Positions 1 to 4,619 of a DNA stretch of 6,002 nt are shown piece by piece (within the stretch, counting starts at the first letter, position 1; each line of letters begins with the position of its first letter). The notes under the pieces were generated by a model. The model was not told the DNA's origin and did not search any database. It worked only from the letters and a program-made list of their open reading frames with translations. Position numbers and translations under genes: made by a program. Location: assembly GCA_020721025.1 (NCBI GenBank), contig DYNO01000186.1:1-6002 (forward strand), written 5' to 3'. The DNA comes from Thiomargarita sp. (GTDB lineage Bacteria; Pseudomonadota; Gammaproteobacteria; Beggiatoales; Beggiatoaceae).

Positions 1-54
1 AGCGAGACTTTAAACGCACGGAAGAGTCACTTAAGACTTGAGTTATCAAGCAGT
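1..54 (+). mobile_element. Right end of a second TnpB-type (IS200/IS605) element, body outside window
   Basis: These bases align without a gap to the - strand right end of the complete TnpB element (bases 1460 down to 1407), with 43 of 54 identical. The best-conserved stretch is ACTTGAG-NN-ATCAAGCAGT. It folds as CTTGA/TCAAG with a four-base loop, GTTA here and GCAA in the other copy, so the two differences fall in the loop and spare the stem. Similarity stops after CAGT at base 54, which marks the approximate element end. In known TnpB systems this end is also the 3' part of the guide RNA, so bases from 55 on would be its natural guide. The tnpB gene itself should lie to the left and cannot be seen. 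Confidence 0.72.
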
Positions 55-137
55 GATGTTGACGACGTGAATAACGTTTGGTTTTCTACAAACGCTTAAC
101 GATATTTTTAAACTTTACTTTTTTACTGAGTTTGAAG

Positions 138-677
138 ATGTCAAATCGGTTCTATAAAGACATGAAACTCAAAGAAGTGCCCAAAGTTTTACTGTCCTCT
201 GCCAACATGAGCGCGATGTTATTGTATATCATCACCAATGCCATGCTTTTCTCCTTCCTGATGACCCACGAAAATATTCCGCAACAGATGGCAGCGTGGA
301 TGCTTGATACGGGATTAGGGGTACTGACATTTTTATTGGTCGTCAATATCTTGCTATTACTCGCAGGAAATGTGATGGAGCCATCCTCTATCGTGTTGAT
401 TATGGCACCGTTATTGTTCCCCGTGGCGATGAAATTAGGGATTGATCCGGTGCATTTTGGGATTATCATGGTCGTCAATATGGAAGTGGGCATGTGTCAC
501 CCGCCGGTCGGTTTAAATTTGTACGTCGCCAGCGGGATAACTCGGATGGGAATTACAGAATTAACTATCGCCGTCTGGCCTTGGTTGCTGACCATGTTGG
601 TTTTTCTAGTGATGGTCACGTATATCCCATTGATTTTATTAGCTCTGCCCAAATTTTTAGGAATGATGCCTTGGTAA
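138..677 (+). pseudogene. dctM: TRAP transporter large permease DctM, C-terminal half only
   Basis: The protein resembles the C-terminal half of DctM, the large membrane subunit of TRAP transporters that import C4-dicarboxylates using an ion gradient and a periplasmic binding protein. Family-like landmarks, numbered from the ATG at 138, are FYKDMKLKEVPKVLL (5-19), GNVMEPSSIVLIMAPLLFP (about 77-95), GIDPVHFGIIMVVNMEVG (101-118) and HPPVGLNLYV (121-130), followed by a last hydrophobic span and a normal C-terminus. Several membrane segments are evident. A full DctM has about 425 residues, so roughly the first 240 are missing. No frame upstream encodes them, and the right end of a TnpB element lies at 1-54. 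A TTG start at 78 would keep the frame open, but residues 1-24 from it do not resemble DctM. DctP and DctQ genes are not in the window. It is most likely a nonfunctional remnant. Confidence 0.83.
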
Positions 678-729
678 CGTCGCTGGAATCATCTGTTGGC
701 GCGGCGGTGCAGTCCATTTACTATTGAAC

Positions 730-848
730 GTGATGCTCGACTTTTTATCACAATCCATTGTTTTTATTGAGTATGACTCCGGAACGCAGACTGTTTGAAA
801 CATTTTATTATGATTGGAATCAATCGCTTAAACAAAGTCGAGCATCAC
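730..848. repeat. 119-bp unit bounded by a perfect 15-bp inverted repeat, between convergent genes
   Basis: GTGATGCTCGACTTT at 730-744 is the exact reverse complement of 834-848. The enclosed 89 bases are AT-rich and contain a small hairpin, GATTG-GAAT-CAATC (812-825). The left arm can also pair locally, GTGAT (730-734) with ATCAC (747-751), an alternative to the long-range pairing. The unit fills most of the gap between the dctM remnant and the 3' end of sspB. It could be a small MITE-like element, a two-way transcription barrier or a structured 3' UTR. No target-site duplication and no T-tract just after a stem are visible, so none of these is proven. Confidence 0.6.
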
Positions 849-849
849 C

Positions 850-1233
850 TTATTTCACTACACGTAACACCGGTTTAGGACGCACTGGTGGCGTGGGTTC
901 TGGGGGAGGCGATTCGGGAATCTCTTCCAACGGAAACAACATTCCTCTTTGCGCATCTTCTTTAGCGAAAATTGCCAGCACTGCGGGTATCGGCACAAAG
1001 ATTTCTTGGGATTTTCCTGAAAAGCGCGCGTGAAAACTCAACCATTCATTGTCGATATGGAGAGTTTTGATGGCAGAGGGAGAAAGATTTAATGTAATTT
1101 GCCCATCTTTGACATATTCACGCGGTACAACCACATTTTCATCTTGCGCATTCACCAATACAAACGGTGTAAAATTATTGTCTAACAACCACTCGTGAAT
1201 TGCCCGTAATAGATAAGGACGCATGGGAATCAT
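850..1233 (-). CDS. sspB: SspB, ClpXP protease specificity adaptor
   Basis: SspB binds ssrA-tagged proteins from stalled ribosomes in the cytoplasm and hands them to ClpXP. The N-terminal domain matches the family from the start: MRPYLLRAIHEWLLDNNFTP (4-23), VPREYVKDGQITLNLSPSAI (about 36-55), the FHARFSG strand (67-73) and the VPIPAVLAIFAKE segment (80-92). The last eight residues, KPVLRVVK, match the XB peptide that docks on the ClpX zinc-binding domain (RPALRVVK in E. coli). At 127 residues it is shorter than E. coli SspB (165) because the linker is brief; it is proline-rich (residues 107-121) rather than long and acidic. The ATG at 1233 is preceded by AAAGG with an 8-base spacer. sspA normally lies directly upstream in gammaproteobacteria but is absent here; a Fur-box repeat and a TnpB element occupy that side. 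The domain and tail look complete, so the gene is probably functional. Confidence 0.95.
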   Translation of the reverse strand: MIPMRPYLLRAIHEWLLDNNFTPFVLVNAQDENVVVPREYVKDGQITLNLSPSAIKTLHIDNEWLSFHARFSGKSQEIFVPIPAVLAIFAKEDAQRGMLFPLEEIPESPPPEPTPPVRPKPVLRVVK

Positions 1234-1319
1234 CGCATCAACCTTTTTTAACTGAGTTTCTTAGAGAAATCTAATTTATTGCTATGTGTCAGTGGTTTTG
1301 AAAACGACCAGTGCAACCA

Positions 1320-1352
1320 AGCAGCTTCTAAACCATTGACAATCACTAACAA
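1320..1352 (+). repeat. 33-bp dispersed repeat, copy 1
   Basis: The stretch from AGCAGCTTCTAAACC to TAACAA recurs at 5961-5993 in the same orientation with one difference in 33 bases (C at 1346, T at 5987). It contains TTGACA and runs directly into a Fur-box-like sequence in both places. The bases to its left differ between copies, so the left border is sharp. It reads as a duplicated iron-regulated promoter or an insertion unit that carries one. Confidence 0.75.
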
Positions 1353-1365
1353 AGAGAATGAGAAT
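1336..1365 (+). promoter_or_regulatory. Candidate sigma-70 promoter overlapping the Fur box
   Basis: A consensus -35 box TTGACA at 1336-1341 is followed, after 18 bases, by GAGAAT at 1360-1365, which matches the -10 consensus at four of six positions. The Fur box covers the -10, the usual place for repression. Reading rightward it has no gene in front of it; it points at the 3' end of the - strand tnpB element. The -10 is weak, so the call is tentative. Confidence 0.4.
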
Positions 1366-1372
1366 GATTATC
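1354..1372. promoter_or_regulatory. Fur box
   Basis: GAGAATGAGAATGATTATC matches the classical 19-base Fur consensus GATAATGATAATCATTATC at 16 of 19 positions, including the complete right half. Fur is the iron-loaded repressor of iron-uptake genes. The site overlaps a rightward promoter candidate and lies about 120 bases upstream of sspB, which starts leftward. Because the site is nearly palindromic it could act on either side, but no iron-uptake gene flanks it in the window. Confidence 0.68.
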
Positions 1373-1406
1373 AGTGATATTCCCGTCGTATCAAACTATT
1401 TTCGCA

Positions 1407-1491
1407 ACTGCTTGATTGCTCAAGTCTTACGTTACTATGACGGGCGATTACAGTCCCGCTGAAGCTCGTCGGGACTTACGGCAAAAACAGT
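1407..1491 (-). ncRNA. Right-end guide RNA (omegaRNA/reRNA) scaffold of the TnpB element
   Basis: In characterised TnpB systems the guide RNA comes from the 3' part of tnpB plus the right end, with the guide copied from the flank just outside the element. Here the 85 noncoding bases after the tnpB stop hold two clear hairpins on the - strand. One is AGTCCCG/CGGGACT, 7 bp with an 11-base loop (1476-1452). The other is CTTGA-GCAA-TCAAG (1424-1411), a GNRA-type tetraloop next to the element end. The second is conserved at 1-54 with changes only in the loop. The transcript should begin inside tnpB, but its 5' end cannot be set from sequence. The guide would start at 1406 and read leftward, TGCGAAAATAGTTTGATACG for the first 20 bases. 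Confidence 0.6.
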
Positions 1492-2595
1492 TTAAGCAGT
1501 GTAATTGTTCAGATTAATTGCGGCATTTAAATCACGATCAATCACAAACCCACAAGCATCGCATTCAAAAATACGATCCTTCAAAGTTAGGATTTTCTTG
1601 ACTTGTCCGCAATTTGAGCAAGTTTTGCTGCTTGGGAAGAATCTATCGGCGATCACGACAATGCAATTTCTTAAGATTGCTTTGTATTCAATGAAGTGCC
1701 GCAGCACTCCCCAACCGACATCTGCAATGGCACGACTCAACTTTCTGTTTTTCATCATGCCTTTGACATTTAAGTTTTCGATAACGATTCTATCGAAGGT
1801 TTTCGTCAGATAATCAGAGAGTTGGTGCAGTATTGCTTCACGTTGTCTTGCAATCAAAAAGTGGAGTTTCTGAATTTTTAGCTTGGCTTTCGCATAACCA
1901 TTCGATCCCCTCACTTTTCGAGATAAACTTCTTTGTAACTTCCGCAACTTACGCAAATTGTTTCTCAACAATCTGCTGTTTTCAAAAACTTCGCCATTAC
2001 TCAATGTTGCCAATGTCTTAATCCCAACATCCACACCTACAGACGGCTGACGGTCAACATCTTTTGGGTTATATTCATCGGTATCAATTAAAAATGACGC
2101 AAAATATTTTCCTGCTCGTTTTGAAATGGTCACTCGTTTGAGTTTACCGCCAAAACGAATCGGTTGACGCATATCTATTCGAGTTTTCAACTTCTCAATT
2201 CGTAACATTTTGTTTTTAACGTCAAACTTTGCAGAATCACGAATAGAAAAGTGGTCTTTGACACCACGCTTCTTCGGCTTAGGAAAGCCCGGCTTTTTAC
2301 CAGCCCGTATCATACGAAAGAACTGTTTAAAAGCGGCATCCAAATCATCAATAGCATTACGAGTTATTACCGATGAAACTTCACTATACCACGGAAATTC
2401 CACCCGTAAAACTTTCATATAGAATTGATATGCCGCAGCTTTTGACCATTTGAATATAAAATTACCATCAGAATCTTGTTGACTAAACCATGCCAACGTA
2501 TGATTCCAACAATGTCGATAGTGACCGCAGGCTTTCTCAAAATAATCAAGCTGATCGGGCTTGGGTCGCAATTCTACTTTGTGTGCCAGTAACAT
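1492..2595 (-). CDS. tnpB: TnpB, RNA-guided RuvC-type nuclease of an IS200/IS605 element
   Basis: TnpB proteins are RNA-guided DNA nucleases, ancestors of Cas12, that cut the empty donor site and help the element persist. From the ATG at 2595 the protein has 367 residues, normal for the family. The N-terminal part (LAHKVELRPKPDQLDYFEKACGHYRHCWN) is the helix-turn-helix OrfB domain. The catalytic triad is complete: D189 in VGVDVGIKTLA (RuvC-I), E273 in IVIENLNVKGM (RuvC-II) and D355 in DRDLNAAINL (RuvC-III). The zinc ribbon has its four cysteines, CSNC (326, 329) and CDAC (345, 348). The ATG at 2595 is preferred over an upstream TTG at 2619 because AGGA lies five bases before it and the homology starts there. 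There is no frameshift or stop, so it is probably active. No tnpA is nearby. The 3' end is expected to overlap the guide RNA. Confidence 0.95.
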   Translation of the reverse strand: MLLAHKVELRPKPDQLDYFEKACGHYRHCWNHTLAWFSQQDSDGNFIFKWSKAAAYQFYMKVLRVEFPWYSEVSSVITRNAIDDLDAAFKQFFRMIRAGKKPGFPKPKKRGVKDHFSIRDSAKFDVKNKMLRIEKLKTRIDMRQPIRFGGKLKRVTISKRAGKYFASFLIDTDEYNPKDVDRQPSVGVDVGIKTLATLSNGEVFENSRLLRNNLRKLRKLQRSLSRKVRGSNGYAKAKLKIQKLHFLIARQREAILHQLSDYLTKTFDRIVIENLNVKGMMKNRKLSRAIADVGWGVLRHFIEYKAILRNCIVVIADRFFPSSKTCSNCGQVKKILTLKDRIFECDACGFVIDRDLNAAINLNNYTA

Positions 2596-2600
2596 AAAAA

Positions 2601-2604
2601 TCCT
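2601..2604 (-). promoter_or_regulatory. Ribosome binding site that fixes the tnpB start
   Basis: AGGA on the - strand, five bases before the ATG at 2595, supports that codon. The upstream in-frame TTG at 2619 has no comparable site. Confidence 0.6.
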
Positions 2605-2639
2605 GTAAATAGCTAGCAACCTAAGTTATCTGTTGTCAA

Positions 2640-2654
2640 CTGTTATGGTAACAG
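2640..2654 (-). repeat. Hairpin CTGTTA-N3-TAACAG, candidate left-end structure of the TnpB element
   Basis: A perfect 6-bp stem with a 3-base loop lies 9 bases past the stop of the gene ending at 2664 and about 45 bases before the tnpB ATG. IS200/IS605 elements carry subterminal hairpins recognised by TnpA, and the place fits the left end. Its sequence does not match the right-end hairpin, and no T-tract follows, so a terminator is less likely. An attenuated terminator of the upstream operon remains possible. Confidence 0.42.
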
Positions 2655-2663
2655 GACGGAGCA

Positions 2664-3437
2664 CTAAAACAACTTTGGAGTGAATCCCGGTGAATTCAGC
2701 ACGTCCATCAATTCCTCCCCAAATCCCAAGACGATCAACCCCAAATTTTCCCCACGTTGTATCAAAGTCTTATTGACATAGAGCGACGCGATAGCACCAA
2801 TAAACTGTTTGTCTTGGTATTCGGGGAAGTAATCACGTATTCTTTGCATCAAGCTATGAAAATTATCAATGTGTTCCGAACGTAGGGTGCTCTTGGTTTC
2901 ATTAATAAATACATAGTTTTGACACACTGCGACTGCATCAAATTCCTGATTTTGGGGTTCACTTTTGCGAACTCGCACTGCGCTGTAGCTAATTTTTGCT
3001 GTGCATCCCGTGACTTGTTTGAGAATACGAGGAATACTGGGTGCGACCAAATCCTCAGCCATCGTGCCCAATTTGTTACTCAACTCGCCCCATCTCTTGT
3101 CAGAATCTCGCTTAGACTGACGCATCTCCTGCTGAAAACGTTCGTGTGATTGGCGCATCTCCTGCTGAAAACGTTCGTGAGACTGCTGCATTTCTGCTCT
3201 GAATTCCTTCATTTCGCGTCGAGAGCGTTCGTCTGCTTGGCGGGAGCGTTCATCCGCTTGGCGGGAGCGTTCATCCGCTCGCTCGTACAACCGTCGCATT
3301 TCTTCCCTAAAATCTTGCATTTCTCGTTGCGAACGTTCGTAGGATCGGCGCATCTCCCTAGAGTTATTGTCAACCGTTTGAATCAGTCGTGCCATCAATT
3401 CGTCTAAGTGATTGACTCTTTCTTCAATTTCTAACAT
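2664..3437 (-). CDS. Coiled-coil protein with a PD-(D/E)XK-like C-terminal domain, function unknown
   Basis: This 257-residue protein is soluble with no signal peptide. Residues 1-112 are a charged Glu/Arg/Gln coiled coil with internal repeats: ADERSRQ-type 7-residue units (about 54-74) and two 11-residue units built on HERFQQEMRQS (about 87-108). The C-terminal part (about 115-257) is globular. It contains WGELSNKLGTMAEDLVAP with E128, then EFDAVAV (D167) and FINETKSTL (E180, K182), which fit the D...ExK core of PD-(D/E)XK nucleases. It resembles a hypothetical family, possibly DUF3782-like, that I recall as multi-copy in cyanobacteria and large sulfur bacteria; this is from memory and unchecked. 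The ATG has GAGG seven bases upstream. It starts 31 bases after bamB in the same direction, so it is probably co-transcribed, in the place where der often lies. Its substrate is unknown and nuclease activity is inference. Confidence 0.85.
   Translation of the reverse strand: MLEIEERVNHLDELMARLIQTVDNNSREMRRSYERSQREMQDFREEMRRLYERADERSRQADERSRQADERSRREMKEFRAEMQQSHERFQQEMRQSHERFQQEMRQSKRDSDKRWGELSNKLGTMAEDLVAPSIPRILKQVTGCTAKISYSAVRVRKSEPQNQEFDAVAVCQNYVFINETKSTLRSEHIDNFHSLMQRIRDYFPEYQDKQFIGAIASLYVNKTLIQRGENLGLIVLGFGEELMDVLNSPGFTPKLF
3121..3186 (-). repeat. Two 33-bp tandem units in the coiled-coil gene
   Basis: Bases 3121-3146 recur exactly at 3154-3179, a period of 33 bp or 11 residues (HERFQQEMRQS). 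An 11-residue period is a hendecad coiled-coil pattern. The near identity at DNA level points to recent duplication. Confidence 0.85.
3223..3285 (-). repeat. Three 21-bp tandem units in the coiled-coil gene
   Basis: Units at 3223-3243, 3244-3264 and 3265-3285 each begin GAGCGTTC on the + strand and encode the heptad ADERSRQ. They lengthen the coiled coil by whole heptads and could vary in number between strains by slippage. Confidence 0.85.
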
Positions 3438-3468
3438 GGTTGTACCTCGTCAGTTTCGACTAAATCAG

Positions 3469-4614
3469 TTATTTACCAGAAAGCCTTAACAACTGCAATT
3501 CGCCCCGACTGGTATAAACTAAAATTCTTTGCTCATCAACGGCTAACGGGGGAACATTGACACTTTTGCTGCCGGTACGATAACGGGCAACGAATTCACC
3601 ATTATCTTTGCGCATCCAATGGACATAACCTTCAATATCGCCTACAGCCAAATAGTTACCAACGATCACCGGTGCCGTAATCCCCCGTGCTTGTAACTTA
3701 GTTTGTTTCCACAACGACACGCCCGAAGCACGACTGACCGCCCAAACATGGCTATGAGCATCACTGATATACACCGAATCATTATCCACAGCAAGCCCGG
3801 CATAAGAAGAAATATCTCGTTCCCACAATAACTTACTCGAATACAAATCGCCCGCCACCGTGCGCCCCTGATAACTGGTGATATACACCACGCCATCGCT
3901 GACAATCGGTTTGGCATCAATATCGACAAGGCGTTCCAATTCTGAGCGTCCATGCGGAATCGCGACGTTGGCTTCCCACAGTAATTTTCCTGTTTGCAAT
4001 TTCAACACCGCTAATTTGCCGTTATCCAATCCCGCAACCACCCAATCTTGACTGATAACTAGCGAACTGTTGCCCCACAAGCTGAGGATGGGAATGTCTC
4101 GCTCATAGACCCAGATTTTGGCACCCGAATGAACATTCAGCGCGTACACCTTGCCGTCCACTGTTCGCACTACCACGATATTGGCTTCGATTTGCGGCGC
4201 GGCAATCACTTCGCTGGATAATTGCACTCGCCACGCAAGATGCCCATCTTTTTTAGACAATGCCGCCAAAATACCATTACGCGAGCCAACCACAATCTGC
4301 CCCGCCCCAATACCCACACCACTAGACAGCGGTAAACGGGTGTTTTGTTCCCACAGCAACTTCCCAGTATCAATTTCAAAGGCAGAAACCACGCCCTTGA
4401 TGGAACTGGTTACTACCCGACCTTGTGACAGTGCCGGCATCAATTTGAAATCTCGACTGCCGCGTCCAGTGCTTTGGCTCCAGATGACGGTCGGCGTGAA
4501 AGTTTCTTTTAATTCAACCAACGGTGCAGGCGGTTCCGTATTGTCTGTCTCAAATAGGGAACAACTTGTCAATAAGAATGTGATAATACAAGCAATGAAA
4601 ACCCGGTTTGGCAT
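3469..4614 (-). CDS. bamB: BamB, outer-membrane protein assembly lipoprotein
   Basis: BamB is the beta-propeller lipoprotein of the BAM complex. It binds BamA on the periplasmic face of the outer membrane and helps fold beta-barrel proteins. The first 18 residues form a lipoprotein signal with lipobox LTSC (cysteine 18); Ser at +2 favours outer-membrane sorting. The rest is a chain of PQQ-like propeller blades with repeated patterns such as VSAFEIDTGKLLWEQ (77-91), VYALNVHSGAKIWVY (156-170), LAVLKLQTGKLLWEA (201-215) and VWAVSRASGVSLWKQ (290-304). The loop GRSELERLVDIDAKPIV (222-238) matches the conserved E-x-x-R-L-x-D-x-D segment tied to BamA binding. Length 381 is close to E. coli (392). 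The ATG lies only 5 bases after the yfgM stop with no clear Shine-Dalgarno, which suggests translational coupling. der, its common downstream partner, is replaced by the coiled-coil gene. Confidence 0.95.
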   Translation of the reverse strand: MPNRVFIACIITFLLTSCSLFETDNTEPPAPLVELKETFTPTVIWSQSTGRGSRDFKLMPALSQGRVVTSSIKGVVSAFEIDTGKLLWEQNTRLPLSSGVGIGAGQIVVGSRNGILAALSKKDGHLAWRVQLSSEVIAAPQIEANIVVVRTVDGKVYALNVHSGAKIWVYERDIPILSLWGNSSLVISQDWVVAGLDNGKLAVLKLQTGKLLWEANVAIPHGRSELERLVDIDAKPIVSDGVVYITSYQGRTVAGDLYSSKLLWERDISSYAGLAVDNDSVYISDAHSHVWAVSRASGVSLWKQTKLQARGITAPVIVGNYLAVGDIEGYVHWMRKDNGEFVARYRTGSKSVNVPPLAVDEQRILVYTSRGELQLLRLSGK

Positions 4615-4619
4615 GATCG

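Larger units (their letters stand above)
1407..2660 (-). mobile_element. TnpB-only IS200/IS605-superfamily element
   Basis: The element consists of an intact tnpB with structured noncoding ends and no Y1-family TnpA gene, so it would need TnpA supplied in trans to move. The right end (reading on the - strand) is placed at 1407, where similarity to the element end at 1-54 stops. The left end is uncertain: it should lie near the CTGTTA/TAACAG hairpin at 2640-2654 and before or at the stop codon of the neighbouring gene (2664). It sits between sspB and the gene after bamB. Elements of this superfamily leave no inverted terminal repeats or target duplications, and none is seen. Confidence 0.75.

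Noticed and set aside
75..94. Hairpin CGTTTG-N8-CAAACG as a terminator or insertion end
   Set aside because: The stem is only 6 bp and the T-run starts well after it; no repeat copy elsewhere in the window.
1..99. Partial + strand open frame from the window edge to TAA at 97
   Set aside because: Its first 54 bases align to the noncoding right end of the TnpB element, so the open frame of 32 codons is probably accidental.
494..1033. + strand open frames at 494-727 and 758-1033
   Set aside because: The first overlaps dctM in another frame and the second is mostly antisense to sspB; neither resembles a protein family or has a convincing start.
1373..1406. A short gene driven by the Fur-type promoter
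   Set aside because: No start codon with an open frame lies between the Fur box and the TnpB element end.
1505..2422. + strand open frames opposite tnpB
   Set aside because: They are antisense shadows of a well-supported TnpB gene.
2919..3407. + strand open frames opposite the coiled-coil gene
   Set aside because: Their repetitive sequence merely mirrors the tandem repeats of the real gene on the other strand.
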